Below, in pieces: positions 1 through 5,571 of a stretch of 9,987 nucleotides of DNA. The notes below the pieces were generated by a model, which saw only the letters and a list, made by a program, of their open reading frames with translations, did no database searches and was not told the origin of the DNA. Within the stretch, counting starts at the first letter, position 1. The number at the start of each line of letters is the position of its first letter. This DNA comes from Pirellulales bacterium (GTDB taxonomy: Bacteria > Planctomycetota > Planctomycetia > Pirellulales > Thermoguttaceae): positions 1-9,987 of the forward strand of contig JAUWWA010000031.1 in the NCBI GenBank assembly GCA_030617125.1. Reading direction: 5' to 3'. The position numbers and the translations under genes are program-made.

Positions 1-120
1 CCTTTCCGGGTGTCCACGATCCCTGGGGAAGGCCAAAGTGATTTGGGAGTAGCCGAATTCAAGAAATGGTGCAGGCTAGTTAGCAAACATGACTCAGCGA
101 AGAAAACCCGCCGCAACTAA
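1..120 (+). CDS. 3' end of an unidentified gene (partial, possible)
   Basis: The first reading frame is open from the window edge to a TAA at 118-120 and gives 39 residues, including IPGEG, DLGVAEFKKWC and a basic end (KKTRRN). The composition looks protein-like (aromatic, charged, basic C-terminus), but I do not recognise the family, and 39 codons open by chance cannot be excluded. If real, it is the C-terminus of a gene starting left of the window on the plus strand. It would then lie 67 bases upstream of the next gene, possibly in the same transcript. Confidence 0.35.
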   Translation, partial: PFRVSTIPGEGQSDLGVAEFKKWCRLVSKHDSAKKTRRN

Positions 121-133
121 GTGACGTAGGACA

Positions 134-161
134 CCGTTCGCGTGAGATAGACCGCGAGTTG
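134..161 (+). repeat. Direct repeat, copy A (left of the 188-754 gene)
   Basis: These 28 bases match 759-786 at 27 of 28 positions; the one mismatch is base 139 (C) against 764 (G). The core GCGTGAGATAGACCGCGAGT is identical in both copies. The two copies bracket the coding region 188-754 with a 625-base offset. In both, the same frame reads REIDREL, which suggests the repeat comes from protein-coding DNA. It could be a recombination or insertion scar. Confidence 0.9.
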
Positions 162-187
162 ACGGTCACGACATAAGAGAGGAAGGA

Positions 188-754
188 ATGGGAAGTTTCG
201 ACCCAAAAGAGATTCTAACTGGTTTGGTCTTGATTGTAGCGGGGGGCTTTGGCCATTGGTTATGGACTACGATTAGTGAGTGGCGAAAGCGAATTATTTG
301 TGAGGTTGACAATTGGCACATAGATTATCTGGCAGAGAAAAGAGACAATTCGGGCGGAATAGTTGTCATAGATGAACCGCGAGAAGGTGCATCGGCGGAT
401 TACAAATTCAATATCCGTTTTTTCAACAAGAAATCAAAAGCAATCGGCCTGCACAAATTCTCGTTACAATTCACATCCGAATTACGGCAGCGGCCCAACT
501 TCGAGCATGAAGATAGCGCATTATGGCACGGGCCAGTTTCCCACGGGAGTTTTGGGTACAGACAAGATGACTTACGGGAATTGACGCTTATGCCTCACGA
601 CTGGACACCGGACAATATCAAAGGGCATAGTGAACCGGAAGAGACAAAAGCAATTGCCCGAAGCAACGCCGTTAGGCTTGCTGCCCACACTACAGAAGGA
701 AGAAAACGCTATTGGCATGTCGCGACTCTCAAGCCAAAAGGAAAAATGAAATAG
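188..754 (+). CDS. Membrane-anchored protein of unknown function
   Basis: A 188-residue protein of no family I recognise. It starts at ATG 188, preceded by a good Shine-Dalgarno sequence (AGAGG at 178-182, 5-base spacing). Residues 9-28 (LTGLVLIVAGGFGHWLWTTI) form one hydrophobic segment near the N-terminus, so the protein is probably anchored in the membrane. The remaining ~155 residues are soluble and charged. Residues ~55-100 alternate hydrophobic and polar residues in a beta-rich style, and the C-terminus is basic (KPKGKMK). The gene is visibly richer in A+T than recG next door and lies between two copies of a 28-bp direct repeat, so recent acquisition is likely. Its end carries an A5 run (742-746); see the overlapping frame at 712-849. 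That it is a coding gene is fairly sure; its function is unknown. Confidence 0.7.
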   Translation: MGSFDPKEILTGLVLIVAGGFGHWLWTTISEWRKRIICEVDNWHIDYLAEKRDNSGGIVVIDEPREGASADYKFNIRFFNKKSKAIGLHKFSLQFTSELRQRPNFEHEDSALWHGPVSHGSFGYRQDDLRELTLMPHDWTPDNIKGHSEPEETKAIARSNAVRLAAHTTEGRKRYWHVATLKPKGKMK

Positions 755-849
755 AACGCCGTTGGCGTGAGATAGACCGCGAGTTGGAACAAATTCGCAA
801 CGTCAAAATAACTAAAGGCACAGACCCGGCGAATCGGGATGGGGTTTGA
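712..849 (+). other. Overlapping open frame; possible frameshifted tail or gene relic
   Basis: In the frame one base back from the 188-754 gene, codons stay open from 676 to a TGA at 847-849. The frame runs across the end of that gene and through direct-repeat copy B. The peptide contains NEIERRWREIDRELEQIRNV, an amphipathic, coiled-coil-like sequence that looks more like real protein than chance. A TTG at 712 with AGGA upstream is a weak possible start. It may be the true C-terminus of the 188-754 protein after a one-base slip in the A5 run, the displaced tail of the gene into which that one was inserted, or a coincidence. Confidence 0.25.
759..786 (+). repeat. Direct repeat, copy B (right of the 188-754 gene)
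   Basis: Second copy of the 28-base repeat at 134-161, with one mismatch. It begins 5 bases after the stop codon of the 188-754 gene. No third copy was seen in the window. Confidence 0.9.
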
Positions 850-876
850 TACACTAACTGGCGTATCGTTTCTAAT
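846..876 (+). promoter_or_regulatory. Weak candidate promoter for recG
   Basis: TTGATA (846-851) is followed after 19 bases by TCTAAT (871-876), a five-of-six match to a -10 box. The spacing is long and the assignment tentative. It lies 89 bases upstream of the preferred recG start. Confidence 0.2.
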
Positions 877-965
877 GCATTGCCACCTTGTGCGTGACCA
901 TTCGTCCCACGACTCGCAAGCAGCCCCGATCCCGCTTTGGCCCGATTGCCGCTACAATGGCCGGC

Positions 966-3056
966 ATGAGCACGTCTGAAAAATCGTCCGCCGAAACGCT
1001 GGCCACGCCGGTGCAATTCCTTAAAGGGGTGGGCCCCGCCCGGTGCGAACTGCTCGAGCGGCTCGGCCTGCGGACCGTTAGCGACGTGTTGTTCTTCTTT
1101 CCACGCGATTATCAGGACTTCAGCGACGAGCGCGACGCCGGCGAGTTGGAGGAGGGCAAGCTGCAAAGCGTGCGCGGCGTGGTCGAGGAAATCGAATTGC
1201 GTTCGACCGGCGCCGGCGGATGCGTGCTCGGCGTGCTGGTGCGGTCCGCCGGCGGTTACCTGCGCGGCGTCTGGTTCAACCAGCCGTTCATGCAGGAGAA
1301 GTTCTCCCACGGCCAGCGCGTGATGCTCTCGGGCAAGCCGAAATACGAGGGGCTCGTCTGGGTGATGAGGCATCCGCGGTTCGAGACGCTCGCCGACGAA
1401 GAGGACGAGCCGGCCGGGGAAATCCTGCCCGTCTATCCGCTCACCGAGGGGCTCCAGCAATGGCAAATGCGCAAGATCGTTCGCGGCGTGGTCGAAACGC
1501 ACAGCGACCTGCTCGAGGAAGTCTTTCCGCAGAGCTATCTCGACGAGCACGCGTTGTGGCCGCTGCGTCGGGCGTTGCCGCAGATTCATTTCCCCGACGA
1601 CCATGCAAGCCTCGAACGGGCCCGTCGGCGGTTCGTTTACCAGGAGCTGTTCATCTTGCAGCTTGCGTTGGCGGTGAAGCGCCGGCAGCAGCACGACCAG
1701 CGACGCTCTCCGGTATTGGAGGCGACCGCGAAGATCGACGCGAGGATCCGCCGGCTGTTCCCGTTCGAGTTGACCGCCGGGCAAAAGCAGACGATTTCTG
1801 AGATTGCGGCCGACATGTCGGCGGCGACGCCGATGAACCGGCTGCTGCAAGGCGACGTGGGCAGCGGGAAGACGGTGGTGGCCGTGTACGCGATGCTGCT
1901 GGCGGTCGCCCACGGCTACCAGGCGGCGATGATGGCGCCGACCGAGGTCCTCGCCCGGCAACACGTCCTGACGCTCGAGAAGCTGTTGGCCGCAAGCCAG
2001 GTCCGCCGCGTTCAATTCACCGGAGGGCTTCCGCCGAAGCAGCGCCGTGCGACGGTCGAACAGATCGTCGCCGGCGAAGTCGACGTGGTCGTCGGCACCC
2101 AGGCCATCATCCAGGACGACGTCGCCTTCGACAAACTCGGACTGGTCGTGATCGACGAGCAGCACAAGTTCGGCGTCCGCCAGCGGGCGACGTTGAAGCA
2201 CGCCGGGCTCGATCCGCACTACCTCGTGATGACCGCCACGCCCATCCCGCGGACCGTCACCATGACCCTGTTCGGCGACCTGGACGTCTCGACGCTTCGC
2301 GACAGCCCGCCGGGCCGGCAGCCGGTGAACACGTATTGCGTTGGCGAGGAGAAGCGCGCCGGATGGTGGGAGTTCTTCCGCAAGAAGCTTCGCGACGGCC
2401 GGCAAGCGTACATCGTCACGCCGCTGGTCGACGAGTCGGAGCAGCTCGCCGCCGCCAGCCTGGAAGCAACCTACGAAACGCTGGCCAACGGCGAGTTGGA
2501 GGCGTTTCGGCTCGGGCTGATCCACGGCCGGATGAGCCCGGCCGAGAAGGACGCCGCCATGGACGACTTCCGCCGCGGCGAGATTCAGGCGCTGGTGTGC
2601 ACGTCGGTCGTCGAGGTGGGCGTCGACGTGCCGAACGCCACGCTGATGGCGATCGAGGACGCCCAGCGTTTCGGGCTGGCGCAGTTGCACCAGCTTCGCG
2701 GCCGGATCAGCCGCGGCAGCTACCCGGGCTTCTGCTGCGCGTTCGCCGATCCGCAAACCGAAGAGGCCGCCGAACGACTCAGGGCGTTCACGTCGACCAC
2801 CGACGGCTTCGAGTTGGCCGAGACCGACTTCCGCCTGCGCGGCCCCGGCGATCTGTTCGGCACGCAACAGCACGGGCTGCCGCCGCTGCGCATCGCCGAC
2901 CTGCTGCGCGACAACGAGGTTCTCGACGAAGCGCGGCGCGACGCCCATGCGCTGATCGCCGCCGACCCCGGCCTGAGCAACCCCGACCACGCCAAGCTCC
3001 GCGAGCGGGTGGTCAAACGCTACGGCAAGGCGTTGGAGGTGGGCGACGTGGGGTAG
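966..3056 (+). CDS. recG: ATP-dependent DNA helicase RecG
   Basis: RecG remodels stalled replication forks and Holliday junctions in the cytoplasm. From ATG 966 it is 696 residues, the usual family length. An in-frame TTG at 888 would add 26 residues with no RecG character, so I prefer 966, although no clear ribosome site precedes either. The N-terminal part begins with a helix-hairpin-like FLKGVGPARCELLERLGL, followed by the OB-fold wedge region (~50-150). Helicase landmarks are Walker A GDVGSGKT (296-303), DEQH box with the RecG signature DEQHKFGVRQR (397-407), TATPIPRT after it, and motif VI QLHQLRGRISRG (573-584). Motif VI keeps both arginines but has Ile-Ser where Val-Gly is common. The C-terminal TRG-type segment DFRLRGPGDLFGTQQHGLP is at 621-639. 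It converges on the toxin gene, leaving 20 bases between stop codons. A copy of its last 36 bases occurs at 3847-3882. Confidence 0.97.
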   Translation: MSTSEKSSAETLATPVQFLKGVGPARCELLERLGLRTVSDVLFFFPRDYQDFSDERDAGELEEGKLQSVRGVVEEIELRSTGAGGCVLGVLVRSAGGYLRGVWFNQPFMQEKFSHGQRVMLSGKPKYEGLVWVMRHPRFETLADEEDEPAGEILPVYPLTEGLQQWQMRKIVRGVVETHSDLLEEVFPQSYLDEHALWPLRRALPQIHFPDDHASLERARRRFVYQELFILQLALAVKRRQQHDQRRSPVLEATAKIDARIRRLFPFELTAGQKQTISEIAADMSAATPMNRLLQGDVGSGKTVVAVYAMLLAVAHGYQAAMMAPTEVLARQHVLTLEKLLAASQVRRVQFTGGLPPKQRRATVEQIVAGEVDVVVGTQAIIQDDVAFDKLGLVVIDEQHKFGVRQRATLKHAGLDPHYLVMTATPIPRTVTMTLFGDLDVSTLRDSPPGRQPVNTYCVGEEKRAGWWEFFRKKLRDGRQAYIVTPLVDESEQLAAASLEATYETLANGELEAFRLGLIHGRMSPAEKDAAMDDFRRGEIQALVCTSVVEVGVDVPNATLMAIEDAQRFGLAQLHQLRGRISRGSYPGFCCAFADPQTEEAAERLRAFTSTTDGFELAETDFRLRGPGDLFGTQQHGLPPLRIADLLRDNEVLDEARRDAHALIAADPGLSNPDHAKLRERVVKRYGKALEVGDVG

Positions 3057-3076
3057 GATGGCGTTTCCTCACACGG

Positions 3077-3409
3077 TTACAACTCACCGCCGGAGAATTC
3101 CTCTGGTGTCATCGTCTGTCGCGCAGCGTGACGGATGTGGAGCACGTGGACTTCGCGCCGGCAGACAGTGAAAAGCGCTCGATAGACCCCACCACGACGG
3201 CCGTAAAGAAGCTGACGGATCTCTTCGTCAATGTAATCGTTTTCGGGAGCAAATCCACAACGCTCGGGGTGCTGCCCGAGCGTCTCCAAGGCATTGAGAA
3301 AGCGATTGAACCAGCGCGCGGCGTTCTCGGGCGAACGTTCGGCAATCCAGCGGTAGGCCTGCTCCAGATCGTCCAAAGCCGTCGGTTGGATGATCAGCTT
3401 GTACTTCAT
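3077..3409 (-). CDS. ParE/RelE-family toxin of a type II toxin-antitoxin pair
   Basis: A 110-residue toxin of the ParE/RelE superfamily. Members either inhibit DNA gyrase (ParE) or cleave mRNA at the ribosome (RelE); the sequence does not decide which. Family features are the N-terminal strand and helix KLIIQPTALDDLEQAYRWI, the central helix NAARWFNRFLNAL, and the C-terminal strands GVYRALFTVCRREVHVLHIRHAAR (74-97), with the conserved YR near the start and RHAAR at the end. Its ATG (3409-3407) overlaps the TGA of the antitoxin gene as ATGA, so the two are translationally coupled, antitoxin first. Length and gene order are typical. Its opening codons (3378-3390) recur as a 13-base identical stretch in the relic at 3938-3950. 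A working toxin is likely because the frame is intact, but activity is inferred. Confidence 0.88.
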   Translation of the reverse strand: MKYKLIIQPTALDDLEQAYRWIAERSPENAARWFNRFLNALETLGQHPERCGFAPENDYIDEEIRQLLYGRRGGVYRALFTVCRREVHVLHIRHAARQTMTPEEFSGGEL

Positions 3410-3702
3410 GCATGCTGCGGGATCTTGTACTTCTTGCGGAGCTTATCAAAAGCCTCTTCCGCCGGGAAGCCTTCACCCTGTTGCATCGAGTTCAGTCCCT
3501 TGCGAATCCCCACGACGGCTTCCGCCATGTCGACCAGCGCCAGCAGGCGTTGGTAGGATCGGGCGCTTTGCACGACGACTTCCGCTTTGCCGTTGACGGT
3601 CAGCACCAGCGGCCGCCCGGTCCGCTTCAATCGGCCGAGGAATTCCACGGAGTTTCGCTTGAAATTCGACAGCGAATGGATGTCTTGAGCAATATCCAAC
3701 AT
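3406..3702 (-). CDS. Phd/YefM-family antitoxin
   Basis: A 98-residue antitoxin that should neutralise the ParE/RelE-like toxin encoded immediately downstream and repress the shared promoter. The N-terminal half has the Phd/YefM pattern: DIHSLSNFKRNSVEFLGRLK (7-26), then RPLVLTVNGKAEVVVQSARS (30-49) and the helix YQRLLALVDMAEAV (50-63). The C-terminal tail (70-98), rich in charge, would wrap the toxin. I chose ATG 3702 because AAGGAG lies 5 bases upstream (3708-3713). The frame stays open further upstream to 3804, but that stretch is promoter and mqnE-derived fossil sequence, not antitoxin. Residues 41-63 are closely similar to residues 246-268 of the DUF5131 protein (15 of 23 identical), evidence for a second, ruined copy of this module. 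Confidence 0.88.
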   Translation of the reverse strand: MLDIAQDIHSLSNFKRNSVEFLGRLKRTGRPLVLTVNGKAEVVVQSARSYQRLLALVDMAEAVVGIRKGLNSMQQGEGFPAEEAFDKLRKKYKIPQHA

Positions 3703-3716
3703 GGGGTCTCCTTTGG

Positions 3717-3743
3717 GCATTAAATTTACATTATATTTAATGC
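3717..3743 (-). promoter_or_regulatory. Toxin-antitoxin promoter with 9-bp operator palindrome
   Basis: GCATTAAAT (3717-3725) and ATTTAATGC (3735-3743) form a perfect 9-bp inverted repeat with a 9-base spacer, in an AT-rich island within GC-rich DNA. On the minus strand a perfect -10 hexamer TATAAT occupies 3735-3730, inside the palindrome. No convincing -35 box was found. Position and symmetry fit autorepression by the antitoxin or toxin-antitoxin complex, as is usual for Phd/YefM systems. The leader to ATG 3702 would be short (~20 bases) and carries the ribosome site at 3708-3713. Confidence 0.7.
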
Positions 3744-3815
3744 TACCATCTTCCCGCTGCAAAGGCAAGGGGGCATCCGCCGCGAGTTGAACTAGCCGCC
3801 ACATGTGGCGATGCG

Positions 3816-3851
3816 GCGTATCGCGTTGAGCCGGTTCGCGACCGGCTTCGG
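3816..3851 (-). pseudogene. Fossil of the mqnE 3' end
   Basis: These 36 bases match 5619-5654, inside the 3' coding end of mqnE, at 32 positions with no gaps. Read on the minus strand in the equivalent frame, the fossil gives EAGREPAQRDT, against EAGREPVERDT in mqnE. Further toward the stop it reads MWRLV where mqnE ends NWQLV, so similarity probably continues to about 3790 with a short deletion. A 14-bp palindrome (CGCCACATGTGGCG, 3797-3810) lies in that part. It is too short to function. Confidence 0.75.
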
Positions 3852-3882
3852 CAAGGCATTGGAGTTGGGCGACGTGGGCTAG
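3847..3882 (+). pseudogene. Fossil of the recG 3' end
   Basis: These 36 bases match the last 36 bases of recG including the stop codon (3021-3056) at 32 positions with no gaps. The peptide is FGKALELGDVG plus stop, against YGKALEVGDVG plus stop in recG. It overlaps the end of the mqnE fossil by about five bases (TTCGG), a microhomology at the join. Confidence 0.8.
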
Positions 3883-3887
3883 TCGAA

Positions 3888-3918
3888 GTAGTCAGTGATC
3901 AGTCGTCAGTGGTCAGTG
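3888..3918. repeat. Degenerate TCAGTGG-type tandem repeat
   Basis: About four imperfect units of roughly seven to eight bases of the form GTCAGTGA/GTCAGTGG. Related stretches occur at 5551-5569 (inverted) and 6683-6714. The TGA stop of the DUF5131 gene (3915-3913, minus strand) is supplied by this repeat. Confidence 0.6.
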
Positions 3919-4752
3919 TTCGAGGGTCTGTTTAGCCGCCGTCGGTTGGACGGCTTCCGCCGTACCGAACAGCTCGAACCGGCGCTGGTAGTACGGGGCA
4001 CTCTGCACGACGACTTCCTTATCCTCCACTTGCAACTCGCCTCCGAGACTGGGCGTGCCGCTCCAGGTTCTGCCGTCAAGAATCCGGCCAGCTTTTTTCC
4101 TATTCACGCCGCCCCACTGCTTGAAGAAGAAAGGTACGTCGCGTTCCAGGCAACGATCGCGTATCTGGAGCACCCAATTCGATTTCATGGGCCGGGCGGC
4201 TGGACCCGACTCGCCGCCGACGATGACCCAATGGATGCCGCGCAACGGTAGGCGTGGAATTGGGCCGAGCAGCGGTTCCAGCGAAAGGAAGCGAACCGAA
4301 GCGGGGGTTCTGAGGAGCGTTTGGATGCGGCAGGTGTAGTTGGCGTTCTCGACGGTCGTTCCCATCCAGATGTTCTTAGGCCACGGCAAATCGCCGGCCA
4401 TTTCCGCCGCGCGCTCGGGGCGCTTTGTCAACACCTGGAAAATGTGCTGTGATGCTTCTTGCATCACGGCAAAGCAATCGGCGATGAACCCCGCCGGCAC
4501 GTCCTTGTGGAAGAGATCGCTCATCGAGTTGACGAAGATCATCCGGGGGCGCTTCCAGCGAAGCGGCGTTTCCAATGCGTCCGGCTGGAGCGTTACCCGA
4601 AAGCCGTTGCGGTAGCGAGGCTGTCCCATCGCTTTCAGACGCTTGGCCATCCGCTCCGCGTAGCAGTGGGCGCAGCCGGCGCTGATCTTCGTACAGCCGG
4701 TGACCGGGTTCCACGTTGACTGGGTCCATTCAATCGAGGAGGTTTGTGCCAC
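3913..4752 (-). CDS. DUF5131 (phage Gp37/Gp68-like) radical-SAM-like protein with captured tail
   Basis: A 279-residue member of the Gp37/Gp68 (DUF5131) family, found in phages and mobile DNA, with no settled function known to me. The GTG at 4752 is preceded by GGGAG with good spacing. An upstream GTG at 4797 would overlap the HNH gene and adds unrelated residues. Near the N-terminus, [15 protein letters not shown] leads into a C20-x6-C27-x2-C30-Y cluster resembling an iron-sulphur or radical-SAM site. Later landmarks are VNSMSDLFH (74-82), LTKRPERA (108-115), SLEPLLGP (157-164), VIVGGESGP (176-184), FFKQWGG (209-215) and LDGRTW (225-230), where family members usually end. Residues ~244-279 are extra: they resemble the neighbouring antitoxin ([12 protein letters not shown]) and the toxin start (QPTA). 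The gene is 31 bases downstream of the HNH gene, probably in one transcript. Confidence 0.85.
   Translation of the reverse strand: MAQTSSIEWTQSTWNPVTGCTKISAGCAHCYAERMAKRLKAMGQPRYRNGFRVTLQPDALETPLRWKRPRMIFVNSMSDLFHKDVPAGFIADCFAVMQEASQHIFQVLTKRPERAAEMAGDLPWPKNIWMGTTVENANYTCRIQTLLRTPASVRFLSLEPLLGPIPRLPLRGIHWVIVGGESGPAARPMKSNWVLQIRDRCLERDVPFFFKQWGGVNRKKAGRILDGRTWSGTPSLGGELQVEDKEVVVQSAPYYQRRFELFGTAEAVQPTAAKQTLEH
3938..4018 (-). pseudogene. Relic of a second toxin-antitoxin pair inside the DUF5131 3' end
   Basis: Bases 3951-4018 align without gaps to antitoxin bases 3516-3583 (54 of 68 identical, offset 435). Bases 3938-3950 are identical to toxin bases 3378-3390 (13 of 13, offset 560). The order matches the intact module. 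About 125 bases between the two blocks, holding the antitoxin tail and first toxin codons, are missing, as is most of the toxin. Both blocks are read in their original frames as the C-terminus of the DUF5131 protein. The antitoxin block is solid; the toxin block rests on 13 bases. Confidence 0.7.
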
Positions 4753-4783
4753 GGCTTTCTCCCGGATGATCAGTTTTCCCGAT

Positions 4784-5185
4784 TCAGCCAGTCTCACGAA
4801 TGGCTGCCAGCTCTGCGCGCAGTTGCAGCCGACCGACGGAGTTCATCTCAAAGACTCGCACGGTAGCCCGACCGGTAGGTGTAAGTCCGACGATCATCAT
4901 CCCTCTGAAAGCAAAGTGATCGTGCCAGCGTTGGGTTCGAGGGTTGAAAAGGACCGCAATCTCTCCGCTTTCCGGATCCAGGCCGGTGAGATTTGATCCT
5001 TTGTGCAAGTTGCAGTGCTGGCACGCGAGCGCCAGGTTCGTTAGAGCATCGCTACCGCCATGCTTCTTCGGCACGACATGTTCAATATGAAACGGAGCAA
5101 AAGGGAAGTGTTCTTGGTGAAGCCGGCAGTACTCACAACGGTTGCGGGCGCGCTGGCGGACGGAATTACGAAACGAGTTATCCAT
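4784..5185 (-). CDS. HNH endonuclease
   Basis: A 133-residue HNH nuclease, predicted to cut DNA with a metal held in a beta-beta-alpha-metal fold. Residues 17-63 contain two zinc-type knuckles, C17-E-Y-C20 and C55-Q-H-C58. Between them is the active-site strand [12 protein letters not shown] (33-44) with H36 as likely general base, followed by N50 and N59. The C-terminal half ([29 protein letters not shown]) is a conserved extension I associate with small stand-alone HNH genes of planctomycetes and cyanobacteria. The ATG at 5185 shares its first base with the TGA of the 88-aa gene (TGATG), implying coupled translation; a TTG two codons upstream is less likely. Role (mobile nuclease, defence or toxin) is open. 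Confidence 0.88.
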   Translation of the reverse strand: MDNSFRNSVRQRARNRCEYCRLHQEHFPFAPFHIEHVVPKKHGGSDALTNLALACQHCNLHKGSNLTGLDPESGEIAVLFNPRTQRWHDHFAFRGMMIVGLTPTGRATVRVFEMNSVGRLQLRAELAAIRETG

Positions 5186-5451
5186 CAGCAACCTGGAGCG
5201 CCGGCAACGAGTGCTCGGGCCTTGGCTTGAAGGACGGCAATGACATCCATCGCCGCGACGTATGTCTCATACTCGGCGCGCTCTTCAAAGGACAACCGAC
5301 CTTCCGTGGACTTACCAGCCAGTTCATCCAGGCGAGCCTGCGTCGCGTCATCGGCCTTCAGGTCAACGATTTGCCGAGCGACCGCGTGCGTGAAGCACTG
5401 AGTGATGGGATCAAGCAATCGATCGAGATAAACGGTGTCTACAGAAGCCAT
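5185..5451 (-). CDS. Small acidic helical protein paired with HNH endonuclease
   Basis: An 88-residue protein starting at ATG 5451, with AGAGGG seven bases upstream; the frame runs on upstream to 5529 but without that support. It reads as nearly all helix: YLDRLLDPITQCFT, then VARQIVDLKADDATQARLDELAGK, then SFEERAEYETYVAAMDVIAVLQAKARAL. From memory, small proteins with this EERAEYE..V...D.I..LQAKAR ending often sit directly before HNH genes of this type. No catalytic motif or membrane segment is seen. Its TGA overlaps the HNH start codon, so the two are made together, an arrangement like antitoxin before toxin. A regulator, partner or inhibitor of the nuclease is plausible but unproven. Confidence 0.8.
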   Translation of the reverse strand: MASVDTVYLDRLLDPITQCFTHAVARQIVDLKADDATQARLDELAGKSTEGRLSFEERAEYETYVAAMDVIAVLQAKARALVAGAPGC

Positions 5452-5473
5452 GTTACAACCCTCTTGTGGCGAT

Positions 5474-5507
5474 ATTGTATTCCCTGCGCGGTTCTTCTGG
5501 ATTATAT
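5474..5507 (-). promoter_or_regulatory. Candidate promoter of the small-protein/HNH/DUF5131 unit
   Basis: Minus-strand -10-like boxes occur at 5506-5501 (TATAAT) and 5479-5474 (TACAAT), upstream of the ATG at 5451, in DNA that is AT-rich for this window. No good -35 box was found for either. The direct repeat CCTGCGC at 5483-5489 and 5508-5514 brackets the region between them. Bases 5508-5571 up to the mqnE stop contain nothing else I can name except the inverted TCAGT-type repeat. Confidence 0.35.
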
Positions 5508-5550
5508 CCTGCGCAAGCGGCTTCGGCAAGGGGTTATTCGCAATGGCCCC

Positions 5551-5569
5551 CTGATCGCTGACGACTGAC
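5551..5569. repeat. Inverted copy of the TCAGT-type repeat
   Basis: CTGATCGCTGACGACTGAC here is, on the minus strand, close to the GATCAGTCGTCAGTG stretch at 3897-3911. It lies just 3' of the mqnE stop codon. Confidence 0.5.
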
Positions 5570-5571
5570 CC

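Noticed and set aside
729..2990. Long open frame on the minus strand opposite recG (753 codons)
   Set aside because: It is the antisense shadow of a clear recG gene in GC-rich DNA; its translation is dominated by Arg, Ala, Leu and His with no recognisable domain.
2336..3556. Plus-strand open frame running past the end of recG through the toxin gene
   Set aside because: It overlaps recG in another frame and is Arg/Ala-rich before turning into antisense of the toxin-antitoxin genes; no family resemblance.
3703..3804. Longer antitoxin starting at 3804 (MWRLVQ...)
   Set aside because: The extra 34 residues come from the mqnE fossil and promoter; ATG 3702 has a strong ribosome site and family-like N-terminus.
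3831..3845. CCGGT/ACCGG stem as a terminator
   Set aside because: Five-base stem, no following T-run, and the sequence is explained as part of the mqnE fossil.
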